This document shows positions 22,575 to 30,883 of a stretch of DNA of 38,616 nt, piece after piece (positions within the stretch are counted from its first letter, which is position 1; every line of letters begins with the position of its first letter). The stretch is from contig CALKGG010000009.1 of NCBI GenBank assembly GCA_938084885.1, forward strand, positions 1 through 38,616. The letters run 5' to 3'. The position numbers and the translations under genes are program-made. Origin of the DNA: an uncultured Acidimicrobiales bacterium (GTDB taxonomy: Bacteria > Actinomycetota > Acidimicrobiia > Acidimicrobiales > SHLQ01). The notes beneath the pieces were generated by a model. The model saw only the letters and a list, made by a program, of their open reading frames with translations. It was not told where the DNA came from and did not search any database.

Positions 22575-23126
22575 ATGTTCGGTATGGAATCGAGTCCGAC
22601 TCGCCGCGGGGTTTTCCCAGGATCGTTTAATCCGCTGACGGTTGCACACCTCGCTGTTGCCGAACAGGCGCGTCGCGATCACAACCTCGACTCGATCGAT
22701 CTTGTGGTGTCGGTTATTGCACTCGACAAGCCCACTCCCCCGGGACCGCCCATCGACGAACGAATTGCCTTGATCGAAAAGGATCTGGCCGAGACGAGCT
22801 GGCTTTCGGTATCGACCACCGAGCACCAGCTGATCGCCGACATTGCGTCTGGGTATGACGTGGTCATTATGGGTGCCGACAAATGGATGCAGGTCAACAA
22901 CGTGTCGTACTACGGCTCGATCGAAGCGCGCGACGCTGCGCTTTCTCGGTTGCCCGACGTGGTCGTTGCCGACAGGACTGGCTTTTCCACTCCCGACGAA
23001 CTGCGCCTGACCACCGACCCGACCTTTCATGATGTGTCGTCGACCCAGGCGCGCGCAGGCGACCGGTCGATCATGGCTCCACGGGCAGCAAGAGAGTGGC
23101 ACGACCCCAACGAGGCGGCCGAGTGA
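22575..23126 (+). CDS. Nucleotidyltransferase of the NadD/cytidylyltransferase superfamily
   Basis: 183 residues. GVFPGSFNPLTVAHLAVAEQAR (about 12-33) is the superfamily's nucleotide-binding start, with TVAH replacing the usual HxGH and so losing the first histidine. DVSSTQARAG near residue 155 corresponds to the ISSTxxR phosphate-binding motif. It would transfer AMP or CMP to a phosphorylated acceptor with release of pyrophosphate. Nicotinate mononucleotide is the closest guess but not secure, particularly with the altered HxGH. ATG 22575 or 22584 are both possible. The stop overlaps the GTG of the next gene (GTGA), so the two are co-expressed. Confidence 0.7.
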   Translation: MFGMESSPTRRGVFPGSFNPLTVAHLAVAEQARRDHNLDSIDLVVSVIALDKPTPPGPPIDERIALIEKDLAETSWLSVSTTEHQLIADIASGYDVVIMGADKWMQVNNVSYYGSIEARDAALSRLPDVVVADRTGFSTPDELRLTTDPTFHDVSSTQARAGDRSIMAPRAAREWHDPNEAAE

Positions 23127-25057
23127 GCACAGCGAAGTCGAGCATTCGACGTGGTCTCCTTTCGCTCACCGCCATGTGTGCCCTGGCCATTGCAGCTGTC
23201 GTGCTGGGAACCGCTACCGAGGCCGCAGCCCAGGACACTGCTGCTCCGGAGCTGACCGCAGAAGCGCACGAGCTCGTCGAGCGATTCGCCCCCATTATTG
23301 CGGTGCGGCCACAGGACGGACCGTGTGACACCAACGGTGAGGAGTTCACTCCCGCAGCCATCGATATCGTGCTCGATAACCCGCACATGCTGCTTCGCCA
23401 GGTCGGACCCGATAACCCGGTGGTGTTGAACGGCCCAACCGCTAGCGATCTGTTCGGCGCTGGCGGTGCGTTCTTCGTCGACTTTCCCGGCGACGCATTC
23501 GAACCGGGTTGTCTCTACGAACAGGACTTCGACCGTTACAACCAAGGACGCGAACCAACGGTCTATGCCCACGTGGCGACCCAAGCCAACGCCCCCGACC
23601 AGCTGGCGGTCCAATATTGGTTCTTCTACTACTACAACCGATACAACAACCTGCACGAGGGCGACTGGGAGGGCATTCAGCTGCTGTTCGACGTCGGCAC
23701 TGTGCAAGAGGCGTTGGACACGACGCCGGTGAGTGTTGGCTACTCGCAACACTTCGGCGGCGAAATTGCGTTGTGGGACGAAGCCAAGCTCGAGCGTGAG
23801 AACGATCGAGTCGTTGTTTACCCGGCAACGGGTTCGCACGCCAGCTACTTCGAGCCGGCGTTGTTCCTTGGCCGCAGCGGAAGCCAAGGCTTTGGCTGCG
23901 ACGCAACGGTCGACGCAACCGACCGTTTGGATCCAACCGTCGTGCTCCTTCCCGATTCGGTGGACGACCCCGACGATCCGCTGGCGTGGTTGATGTTCGA
24001 GGGACTCTGGGGTGAGCAGCGGTTTGGGCCGTTCAGCGGAGCGACCGGGCCAATCACCAAACCCCGCTGGGAAAACCCGGTGGATTGGCACGACACGCTT
24101 CGCACTTCGAGTGTTGCGATCCCCGACGGCGCCGAAACAACGACACCCTTTGTGAGTGGTTTCTGTCAGGCGGTCGCCTTTGGTTCTGGGCAATATCTCA
24201 ACGCGGTCCAGAGCCCAGTCCTCAGCTTGGTCGTCGTCGGCCTGATCGGACTCGTCATTTGGTTCCTCGCTACTCGCACCGAGTGGAACTTCGTCTCCCC
24301 GTTCCCGATCGTGAAACGTCGACGCCTCGGCGAGATCGTGATGTCGGCGGCGCGGCTTTACTATCGACACCGCCGAACGCTCGCTGCCATTGGGCTGATG
24401 TACATTCCGCTCGTTGCCATCTCGACGCTTGTGACGGCGCTCGTGAGCACGGTCACCACCGGCCTCGGCGTGGTCGGCACCCTGCTCACCGCGGCGGTGA
24501 GCGCCATCTTGTCGGTCTTCTTTGTCACCCTCGTCGCGGGCGCGGTCATGCACATCCTCTCGAGCCTCCAAGATGACGAGACGGGAAACGATCTCGGCGC
24601 AATCGACGGTGTCCGCTACGTGATTGCGCACATCACCACGCTTTGGGGTGCGGCGATCCGAGCGACGATCATCGTTGTTGGATTGGCCATTTCCGTTGTC
24701 GGTATTCCGTGGGCGATTCGCCAGTACATCCGCTACCAGGTAGCCGTCGCGACGATCGTTCTCGAGGGCGAAAGCGCAGTCGGTTCGCTGAAGCGGAGCA
24801 GCGACCTCATCTCGGGTCGTCGACGCTGGTGGCATACGGCGGTGACGATCTTTAGCATTCAGACACTCCTCGCCGTGACCGGCGCAGTGAGCGGCTTGCT
24901 GTTTCTGATCGTTGCGAACGGTCTACCCCTCGGCGCATACTCGGCAATCACCGCAGCCAGTGGCGCCTTGATCATGCCCTACCTCGTGACGACGAGTGCC
25001 TTCCTCTACGGCAACATCATCGCCGAGCGCAACGAGCTCGATGTGACTGTCGGCTGA
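23123..25057 (+). CDS. Exported Vps62-domain protein fused to a multi-pass membrane domain
   Basis: About 644 residues from GTG 23123, which overlaps the previous TGA. A signal peptide (about 1-35, ending AAAQD) leads to a domain with WFFYYYNRYNNLHEGDWEGIQLLF; the HEGDWE box and the later PATGSHASYFEPA segment are hallmarks of the Vps62/DUF946 fold, also related to NPP1-type proteins. A helix (about 370-388) then crosses the membrane, and a second half with about six helices (about 425-630) resembles the membrane domain found in glycerophosphodiester phosphodiesterase-like and stage II sporulation-type transporters. The IRYQVAVATIVLEGESAVGSLKRSSDLISG block is typical of that group. Function unknown; an envelope role is inferred from topology. 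Confidence 0.75.
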   Translation: MSTAKSSIRRGLLSLTAMCALAIAAVVLGTATEAAAQDTAAPELTAEAHELVERFAPIIAVRPQDGPCDTNGEEFTPAAIDIVLDNPHMLLRQVGPDNPVVLNGPTASDLFGAGGAFFVDFPGDAFEPGCLYEQDFDRYNQGREPTVYAHVATQANAPDQLAVQYWFFYYYNRYNNLHEGDWEGIQLLFDVGTVQEALDTTPVSVGYSQHFGGEIALWDEAKLERENDRVVVYPATGSHASYFEPALFLGRSGSQGFGCDATVDATDRLDPTVVLLPDSVDDPDDPLAWLMFEGLWGEQRFGPFSGATGPITKPRWENPVDWHDTLRTSSVAIPDGAETTTPFVSGFCQAVAFGSGQYLNAVQSPVLSLVVVGLIGLVIWFLATRTEWNFVSPFPIVKRRRLGEIVMSAARLYYRHRRTLAAIGLMYIPLVAISTLVTALVSTVTTGLGVVGTLLTAAVSAILSVFFVTLVAGAVMHILSSLQDDETGNDLGAIDGVRYVIAHITTLWGAAIRATIIVVGLAISVVGIPWAIRQYIRYQVAVATIVLEGESAVGSLKRSSDLISGRRRWWHTAVTIFSIQTLLAVTGAVSGLLFLIVANGLPLGAYSAITAASGALIMPYLVTTSAFLYGNIIAERNELDVTVG

Positions 25058-25058
25058 A

Positions 25059-26912
25059 CTACGTGCGACGTAGCTGTGATACGTCCCGGACTGCGCCGCG
25101 GTCGGCAGATGTTGTCATGGCCGCATATGCCTGAAGTGCTTGACTGACCACCCGGTCGCGGTCGACCGGAGTGTAGGCGTCAGCTCCACGAGCCTCTTGG
25201 GCGGCACGTCGCTCGGCCAAGACCTCGTCGGCAACGTCGAGCGTGATGCTGCGATTTGGGATATCGAAGGTGATCATGTCGCCGTCTTCAACGAGCGCAA
25301 TGAGACCGCCGTCGGCTGCCTCAGGCGACACGTGTCCAACCGACAGTCCCGACGTTCCGCCCGAGAATCGGCCATCGGTGAGTAGCGCACATTCGGCACC
25401 AAGGCCTCGGCTCTTGATGTAGGTGGTTGGGTAGAGCATCTCCTGCATACCCGGGCCGCCTTTGGGGCCTTCATAGCGGATGATGACGACCTCGCCGGAG
25501 ACGATCTCTTCGAGCACGCCGTCCATTGCGTCCTCTTGCGATTCGTACACGCGTGCGGGTCCGCTGAATTTCCAGATCGACTCGTCGACACCTGCGGTCT
25601 TGACGATGCAACCGTCTTCGGCAAGATTGCCGAACAACACGGCGAGACCGCCCTCAGATGAGTAGGCGTTCTCGGCACTGCGGATGCAGCCGTTCTTGCG
25701 GTCGTCGTCGACGGTGTCCCATCGAGTTGCTTGACTGAAGGCCGTTTGGGTGGGAATGCCAGCTGGGCCTGCTCGCCAGAAGGTCTTCACATCGTCGGAC
25801 GGGTCAAGGGCAATGTCCCACTGTGCGAGTGCGTCGTCCCAGTTATTCGAGTGGATGAGCGGCGTGGAGGTGTCGATGATGCCGCCGCGTGCGAGCTCGC
25901 CCATGATGGCGGGCACTCCGCCAGCGCGGTGCACGTCTTCTACGTGGTACTTGTCGACCGATGGGGCAACCTTGCACAGGTTTGGGACCCGTCGGCTGAG
26001 CTCGTCGATGTCTTTCATTGTGAAGTCGACCTCGCCCTCTTCTGCCGCGGCGAGCAGGTGAAGGATCGTGTTGGTCGATCCGCCCATGGCAATGTCGAGC
26101 GCCATGGCGTTGGTGAACGCCTTGCGGTTCGCGACGCTACGGGGCAGGACTGAGTCGTCGCCCTTTTCGTAGTAGCGCTTGGAGATGTCGACGATGAGAC
26201 GTCCGGCTTCGAGGAAGAGACGTTCGCGGTCGGCGTGGGTTGCAAGCGTGGTGCCGTTGCCCGGAAGCGACAGCCCGAGGGCTTCGGTCAGACAGTTCAT
26301 GGAGTTCGCGGTGAACATGCCCGAGCACGACCCGCACGTTGGGCAGGCTGAGCGTTCGATGTTTGCAACGTCTTCGTCGCTGACGTTGGTGTCGGCGGCT
26401 TTCATCATGGCGTCGACGAGATCGACCTTAACCTCAACACCGGCGAGCTTCGTCTTGCCCGCTTCCATTGGGCCACCGGACACAAACACGGCGGGCACGT
26501 TGAGACGCATGGCGGCCATGAGCATGCCGGGGGTGATCTTGTCGCAGTTGGAGATGCACACGATGGCGTCGGCTTTGTGGCCGTTGACCATGTACTCGAC
26601 CGCATCGGCGATGAGCTCGCGGCTCGGGAGGCTGTAGAGCATGCCCGAGTGGCCCATGGCAATGCCATCGTCGACGGCGATCGTGTTGAACTCTTTGGCA
26701 ACGCCGCCTGATCGTTCGATCTCGCGGGCGACGAGTTGGCCCATGTCTTTGAGGTGGACATGGCCTGGCACGAACTGAGTGAAGCTGTTCGCCACCGCAA
26801 TGATTGGCTTGTTGTCGAAATCGTCGTCGGTCATGCCGGTCGCACGCCAGAGCGCACGAGCACCCGCCATGTTGCGACCGCCAGTTGATTCGTGAGAGCG
26901 GTAGTTGGCCAT
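25059..26912 (-). CDS. ilvD: Dihydroxy-acid dehydratase
   Basis: 617 residues, full length. It dehydrates 2,3-dihydroxyisovalerate and 2,3-dihydroxy-3-methylvalerate in the third common step of branched-chain amino acid synthesis. Cluster ligands are visible in SNCDKITPG (Cys123) and [12 protein letters not shown] (Cys190/193/196), and near the C-terminus [20 protein letters not shown] is conserved. The N-terminal [20 protein letters not shown] reads like the enterobacterial IlvD and lacks the extra PCN-type cysteine of the plant and mycobacterial form, so this is the E. coli-type enzyme. The ATG at 26912 has TAGAAT six bases upstream (leaderless). It is convergent with the Vps62-like gene and separate from ilvBN. 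Confidence 0.96.
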   Translation of the reverse strand: MANYRSHESTGGRNMAGARALWRATGMTDDDFDNKPIIAVANSFTQFVPGHVHLKDMGQLVAREIERSGGVAKEFNTIAVDDGIAMGHSGMLYSLPSRELIADAVEYMVNGHKADAIVCISNCDKITPGMLMAAMRLNVPAVFVSGGPMEAGKTKLAGVEVKVDLVDAMMKAADTNVSDEDVANIERSACPTCGSCSGMFTANSMNCLTEALGLSLPGNGTTLATHADRERLFLEAGRLIVDISKRYYEKGDDSVLPRSVANRKAFTNAMALDIAMGGSTNTILHLLAAAEEGEVDFTMKDIDELSRRVPNLCKVAPSVDKYHVEDVHRAGGVPAIMGELARGGIIDTSTPLIHSNNWDDALAQWDIALDPSDDVKTFWRAGPAGIPTQTAFSQATRWDTVDDDRKNGCIRSAENAYSSEGGLAVLFGNLAEDGCIVKTAGVDESIWKFSGPARVYESQEDAMDGVLEEIVSGEVVIIRYEGPKGGPGMQEMLYPTTYIKSRGLGAECALLTDGRFSGGTSGLSVGHVSPEAADGGLIALVEDGDMITFDIPNRSITLDVADEVLAERRAAQEARGADAYTPVDRDRVVSQALQAYAAMTTSADRGAVRDVSQLRRT

Positions 26913-26918
26913 CTCGCG

Positions 26919-26924
26919 ATTCTA
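26919..26924 (-). promoter_or_regulatory. -10 element of leaderless ilvD
   Basis: TAGAAT lies 6 nt upstream of the ilvD ATG. Transcription would start at the ATG, leaving no room for a leader, so ilvD lacks the attenuator seen at ilvB. Confidence 0.55.
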
Positions 26925-26955
26925 GCCACCGACCCCACCCCAACCTCCAGCGAGG

Positions 26956-27003
26956 AATCTGTGGTCCCTCAGCGGGACCCTTCGCGCTCACGGACCACAG
27001 ATT
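26956..27003. repeat. 12-bp perfect inverted repeat upstream of ilvD
   Basis: AATCTGTGGTCC and GGACCACAGATT are separated by 24 bp, with a further AGCG/CGCT pairing inside. On the plus strand it is followed by TTCCC; on the minus strand no U-run follows. It lies upstream of the ilvD -10 and could be a terminator part or a dyad regulator site. Confidence 0.6.
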
Positions 27004-27040
27004 TTCCCGTCGGGGCCCGTGAGGTTCGCCGCCGGACGCG

Positions 27041-27081
27041 AAGAAGCCGGCGCGATGGAGGGGAACTCGCGCCAGCTTCTT
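27041..27081 (-). terminator. Probable terminator after the repeat lipoprotein gene
   Basis: AAGAAGCTGGCGCG pairs 13 of 14 positions with CGCGCCGGCTTCTT around a 13-nt loop, 36 bp after the lipoprotein stop. The stem ends in a T-rich arm, though there is no long U-run. Confidence 0.55.
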
Positions 27082-27117
27082 TCCATCGGCACATGCCGAT
27101 CGATGTGTTGCTATGCG

Positions 27118-27702
27118 CTACGAGGCAATTGCGTTGCCTTCGGCGTCGAGAACCCACCAGACGTCGTTAACGCCTTGGCCGTTGGTGTCGCCTGGGGCCT
27201 CGTCGCTCGCAAAGGTGTAGAGAGGCCAACCGTTGTAGGTTGCTTGGACCGAGCCATCCTCACGCTCAAACGAACCAATGAGCGACGCGTCGAGTGCGCC
27301 CGATGGCGAGGTGAGCTCGCCGACGACAGGCCATGCGGCTTCGCAATCGCCGGTGCAGTTACTTGCATCAGCACCTTGCTCGTCGTTGGTGAAGAGGTAG
27401 ACAGTGTTTCCGCCTGCGTCGACAAGGATCTGACCAAGGTCGGTCACTTCAACGTTGAGATCGTGCGAGACGTCTTCCATGGCCTCATCTTCCATGGCCT
27501 CGTCCTCCATGGCCTCGTCCTCCATGGCCTCATCTTCCATGGCATCGTCCTCCACGGCTTCGTCCTCCATAGCTTCCTCTTCGCCATCGATGATGTCTTC
27601 GACGTCAGCGGCAGCATCGGCCACTGCATCGGTTGTGCTTCCGCATGCGGCGGCAAGAAGGCCAAAGGCCATCAACATTGCGAGTAGTTGCTTATGCATC
27701 AT
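27118..27702 (-). CDS. Lipoprotein with secreted repeat domains (COG4315-like) and EAMED repeats
   Basis: 194 residues. A signal peptide ends in the lipobox LAAAC (Cys20), so the protein should be lipid-anchored on the outer face of the membrane. An acidic linker holds seven tandem pentapeptides of the EAMED type (43-77). Two copies of the secreted-repeat family (PF03640-like, Yx(FWY)xxD motif) follow: NTVYLFTNDEQGADASNCTGDC with two cysteines and WP, and YNGWPLYTFASDEAPGDTNGQGVNDVWWVL. The biochemical role of this family is unknown; redox or metal-related functions have been proposed. AGGAG stands before the ATG pair. Monocistronic, divergent from a nucleoside hydrolase. Confidence 0.88.
   Translation of the reverse strand: MMHKQLLAMLMAFGLLAAACGSTTDAVADAAADVEDIIDGEEEAMEDEAVEDDAMEDEAMEDEAMEDEAMEDEAMEDVSHDLNVEVTDLGQILVDAGGNTVYLFTNDEQGADASNCTGDCEAAWPVVGELTSPSGALDASLIGSFEREDGSVQATYNGWPLYTFASDEAPGDTNGQGVNDVWWVLDAEGNAIAS
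27472..27576 (-). repeat. 15-bp tandem repeat, seven units, within lipoprotein gene
   Basis: Seven in-frame 15-bp units encode EAMED with single variants (EAVED, DAMED). The units near the 3' end are almost identical at nucleotide level, and the variants cluster at the N-terminal side, as expected for a slippage-prone minisatellite. Confidence 0.85.
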
Positions 27703-27892
27703 GTATGTCTCCTAGAGCGGGGGGTACTGTGCCCGACCTTCGCCGAGCGATCGTCAGGATTGCACGCCAGCTCCCCAACGAATCTTCGCCCTCGCCCACT
27801 GTTCTCGACCTGTTACGAAAGGATGTGACGACGGCCTCGGCATCGTGAAGAATCGGGTGAGAACCAACCCGTACACCCCAACAAAGTGACGC

Positions 27893-27898
27893 TAGGTT
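27893..27898 (+). promoter_or_regulatory. -10 element of leaderless nucleoside hydrolase gene
   Basis: TAGGTT is 6 nt before the ATG at 27905. Confidence 0.5.
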
Positions 27899-27904
27899 CG
27901 ACAG

Positions 27905-28831
27905 ATGCGAAAGTTCTTGATCGATACCGACACAGCGAGCGACGATGCGGTTGCGATGTGCATGGCGCTCAAGCACCCCGACGTTGACGTTGTTGGGTTC
28001 ACGGTCGTGGCTGGCAACGTGCCCCTCGATCAAGCAGTGCAGAACGCTCTGTACACAGTCGAGCTCTGCGGCGCCGATACACCCGTGTACGTCGGGGCGG
28101 ACCGGCCAATGCTCCGAGACCTTGGTACTGCCCAAGACGTGCACGGCGAAGACGGCATGGGCGACATTGGTCTGCCACTGACTGGCCGGACACCAGCCGA
28201 GGGATGGGCGCCTCAGGTCATCATTGACACAATTCGAGCGAACCCCGGCGAAATCACCCTCGTGCCGATCGGACCCCTCACCAACGTCGCGATTGCGCTG
28301 CTGATGGCGCCTGACATTGCCGAAAAGGTCGAAAGAGTCGTCGTCATGGGCGGAACTGGCGAGACCGGGCCGGGAAACATCTCCCCCACTGCCGAGTTCA
28401 ACTTTTGGGTCGACCCAGAAGCGGTTCGCGTGGTGCTGCGTTCCGGGATGCCGCTCGAATTCGTTGGATGGGACGTCTCAATCAAAAGCGCGGTCGTGAC
28501 AAATGAGCGCCAAGAGCACCTGCGAACGCTCGGGCCGCTCGGCAACTTCGCCATCGACATTCAGGCCACGCTCCAAGGCTACGCATGGGAAGAGACCCGC
28601 TTAGCCGGACCAGACTTCCCCGACCCAATCGCAATGGCCCACGCCATCGACCCCGCCCCAGCAACGACCGAACATCTCGGCGTCGACATTGCCATTGGTA
28701 GCGAGCCTATGCGGGGCACGATAATCGTCGACCACTACGGATTCGCCCAGATTCCAAAGAATGTGCACGTCGTCGCGCACTACCCAGAAGCACACTTCTT
28801 TTCGATGTTGTACGACCTCTTGGGGGACTAA
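27905..28831 (+). CDS. Nucleoside hydrolase (second IUNH paralog)
   Basis: 308 residues. DTDTASDDA (7-15) is the calcium/ribose-binding motif; the DTDTASDD version with Thr and Ala is typical of a subgroup distinct from the DPGIDD enzyme at 6811. VVAGNVPLDQAVQNAL, PIGPLTNVAIAL, VVMGG and NFWVDPEAV blocks are all present, so the enzyme should be active in hydrolysing ribonucleosides. It stands alone without ribokinase. Leaderless start. It ends 17 bp before the convergent small membrane protein. Confidence 0.9.
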   Translation: MRKFLIDTDTASDDAVAMCMALKHPDVDVVGFTVVAGNVPLDQAVQNALYTVELCGADTPVYVGADRPMLRDLGTAQDVHGEDGMGDIGLPLTGRTPAEGWAPQVIIDTIRANPGEITLVPIGPLTNVAIALLMAPDIAEKVERVVVMGGTGETGPGNISPTAEFNFWVDPEAVRVVLRSGMPLEFVGWDVSIKSAVVTNERQEHLRTLGPLGNFAIDIQATLQGYAWEETRLAGPDFPDPIAMAHAIDPAPATTEHLGVDIAIGSEPMRGTIIVDHYGFAQIPKNVHVVAHYPEAHFFSMLYDLLGD

Positions 28832-28848
28832 CCAGTACGGCGGAGCGC

Positions 28849-29034
28849 CTACATACCCTCGGGGTACCCGTTCAATCGACGGAACTGTTCGTCCAAGTCT
28901 TGGGCTTCGACCCTTGCCACCTTTGCGAAACTCGCCTCCACGATGCGTTGCATTAGCCAATTCAACGCGAGCCCACCGATGGTGAGGGCAATAATGAACA
29001 TCATTGTGGCCGCCACAAACTCGATCAACATCAT
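28849..29034 (-). CDS. Small single-pass membrane protein
   Basis: 61 residues: one N-terminal hydrophobic helix (about 3-27) and an amphipathic C-terminal part (RIVEASFAKVARVEAQDLDEQFRRLNGYPEGM). No family recognised. No clear Shine-Dalgarno or leaderless -10 precedes the paired ATG codons, which limits confidence. Confidence 0.5.
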   Translation of the reverse strand: MMLIEFVAATMMFIIALTIGGLALNWLMQRIVEASFAKVARVEAQDLDEQFRRLNGYPEGM

Positions 29035-29192
29035 GTAGTTGGTATCGGCCTACTCGGCGAGATGTAAAGTGTCTAAAAAGAGCAATTAGTCACATCGTAT
29101 TCGGAACGCATCTGGTCGACTTGGCCATCAACGCAGCGTCGACCGTCCCGCGACCCACGCCGCACATGCACAAAGATCGGGGCGTTCGTCCT

Positions 29193-29624
29193 ATGCGGAA
29201 ACGACCCAATTGGGTCGAACATTCTGTCATGGGTAACGAGCGCCGAACTTTCGAACGCACCGACGTCGCTGTTGCTGGGCAGTTGCAATGGCAGCTCAAG
29301 CGCCGAACTGGCGGCATCAAAACCAATTCCATCGACATCAGAACCCTCAATCTTTCAATCGATGGCGCTCGCGTGTCGACTGCGAAGAAGACCCGACTTC
29401 CCGCCGGTGCGTCGGTACGACTCGACTTCAACGGGATCAGTAGCCCAGCCAGAGTCCGCGGCCAACTGCCCGACCCCCATGACACACGCCGAAAGATCCT
29501 TCTCCTGCAATTCGAAGAGGCAACACCAGAGTTTCTTCAATTCATCGACCGGTGGGTCGACGCCGCTCGAGGAAACAAGGCCTTCAAGTCCGAATACTGG
29601 AAGAACCATCAAGCCGCCCTGTAA
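29193..29624 (+). CDS. PilZ-domain protein (probable c-di-GMP receptor)
   Basis: About 143 residues from ATG 29193; ATG 29229 is an alternative, and the frame is open upstream to 29004. The PilZ c-di-GMP signature is present: ERRTFERTDV gives the RxxxR switch, and LNLSIDGARV gives the N-x-S-x-x-G motif roughly 35 residues later. Stand-alone PilZ proteins relay c-di-GMP levels to motility, polysaccharide or other targets. No cyclase or phosphodiesterase lies in the window; the exopolysaccharide initiating enzyme at 17010 is a possible but unproven target. Confidence 0.8.
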   Translation: MRKRPNWVEHSVMGNERRTFERTDVAVAGQLQWQLKRRTGGIKTNSIDIRTLNLSIDGARVSTAKKTRLPAGASVRLDFNGISSPARVRGQLPDPHDTRRKILLLQFEEATPEFLQFIDRWVDAARGNKAFKSEYWKNHQAAL

Positions 29625-29680
29625 ACCGTGGTGGGTACTGGCGAGCTCGGCAATCGACGAGCCAAAGAAGCCAGCGGTTG

Positions 29681-30883
29681 TCAGACGCGGACGATAATAG
29701 CGTCTCCCTGCCCGCCGCCGCCGCACAAGCCTGCAGCGCCAATACCGCCACCACGACGACGCAGCTCGTGGAGAAGTGTCAACGTGATCCGGTTGCCGGA
29801 CATGCCTAGTGGGTGACCAACGGCAATCGCTCCACCGTTGACATTGACAATATCGTCGGCCACACCGAGCTCAGCCATCGACCCAAGGCCAACCGCTGCG
29901 AACGCTTCGTTGATCTCATAGAGCGAGATTTCGCCAATGTCGATGCCGGCGCGTTCGGCTGCGGCGGCGATCGCCCGCGACGGTTGATGCAGCAATGAAC
30001 AGTTGTCTGGGCCGGCGACCATGCCATAGCCGAGCACTGTGGCCAATGGCTCGATGCCGAGCTGGTCGGCCTTTGCGCGACTCGTGACGACCATGGCCGA
30101 TGCGCCATCGGACAGTTGGGAGGCATTGCCTGCGGTGATCGTACCGTCGGCGACGAACGCGGCCCGAAGTTTGGCAAGCATCGCTGCGTCAGTGCCCGCG
30201 CGCACACCCTCGTCATCTTCGAAGACCAGCGGATCGGCCTTACGCATGGGCACTTCTACGGCGATAGTTTCGCTGCGCAAAATGCCGTCCTTGATGGCTC
30301 GAGCTGCCCGGTCGTGAGACTGGGCAGCGAACGCGTCTTGGTCTTCGCGCGGGATTGCATCGGCCGACGCATAGACGTCGGTTGCTTCACCCATAAGCTT
30401 CGATTCGACCGCGCAGGTGAGGCCGTCGAACTGGAGCGAATCGACGAGCTTGCCGTCGCCGTAGCCATAACCCGTTCGACTCTTCATGAGCAGATGCGGG
30501 CTGTTGCTCATCGACTCCATGCCGCCGGCAACCACCACCGAGGCTTGACCCGTTTGCACCTGCATTGCGGCAATGTTGATGGCTTGCATGCCCGAGAGGC
30601 ACACCTTGTTAACAGTCGTTGCGTTGACCGTCTTGGGGATGCCGCCTTGAAGCGCAGCGTTACGTGCACCCGACTGGCCCTCTCCTGCGGTAAGGACATG
30701 GCCCATAATGACCGAGTCGACCTGATCTGGCCCGACGCCGGTTCGCTCGAGTGCTCCCGCAATTGCCTTACCTCCGAGCTCGACGCCACTAAACCCGCTG
30801 AGTGAGCCGTTGAAGCGGCCAATCGGGGTTCGGGCACCATCGAGAATGACGATGTCGTCTGCGGTTTCGTTGATGTCGGTCAT
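29681..30883 (-). CDS. Acetyl-CoA acetyltransferase / 3-ketoacyl-CoA thiolase
   Basis: 400 residues with a complete catalytic set: GARTPIGRFNG near the N-terminus, Cys95 in NKVCLSGMQ, NEAFAAVG, His357 in GHPLGMSG and Cys387 in LCGGGGQGDA. It overlaps the MeaB-type GTPase stop by 4 bp (ATGA), so it is the last gene of the acyl-CoA mutase operon. In that setting it would convert acetoacetyl-CoA, formed from butyryl-CoA by beta-oxidation, into two acetyl-CoA, or run the reverse condensation. Confidence 0.93.
   Translation of the reverse strand: MTDINETADDIVILDGARTPIGRFNGSLSGFSGVELGGKAIAGALERTGVGPDQVDSVIMGHVLTAGEGQSGARNAALQGGIPKTVNATTVNKVCLSGMQAINIAAMQVQTGQASVVVAGGMESMSNSPHLLMKSRTGYGYGDGKLVDSLQFDGLTCAVESKLMGEATDVYASADAIPREDQDAFAAQSHDRAARAIKDGILRSETIAVEVPMRKADPLVFEDDEGVRAGTDAAMLAKLRAAFVADGTITAGNASQLSDGASAMVVTSRAKADQLGIEPLATVLGYGMVAGPDNCSLLHQPSRAIAAAAERAGIDIGEISLYEINEAFAAVGLGSMAELGVADDIVNVNGGAIAVGHPLGMSGNRITLTLLHELRRRGGGIGAAGLCGGGGQGDAIIVRV

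Noticed and set aside
23027..24835. 602-residue minus-strand ORF antisense to the Vps62-like gene
   Set aside because: Arg/Asp-rich, low-complexity translation without any domain, fully covered by a gene with signal peptide, HEGDWE motif and membrane helices. It is an antisense shadow.
26956..27003. ilvD attenuator
   Set aside because: A -10 hexamer six bases before the ATG leaves no leader, and no branched-chain-rich mini-ORF was found upstream.
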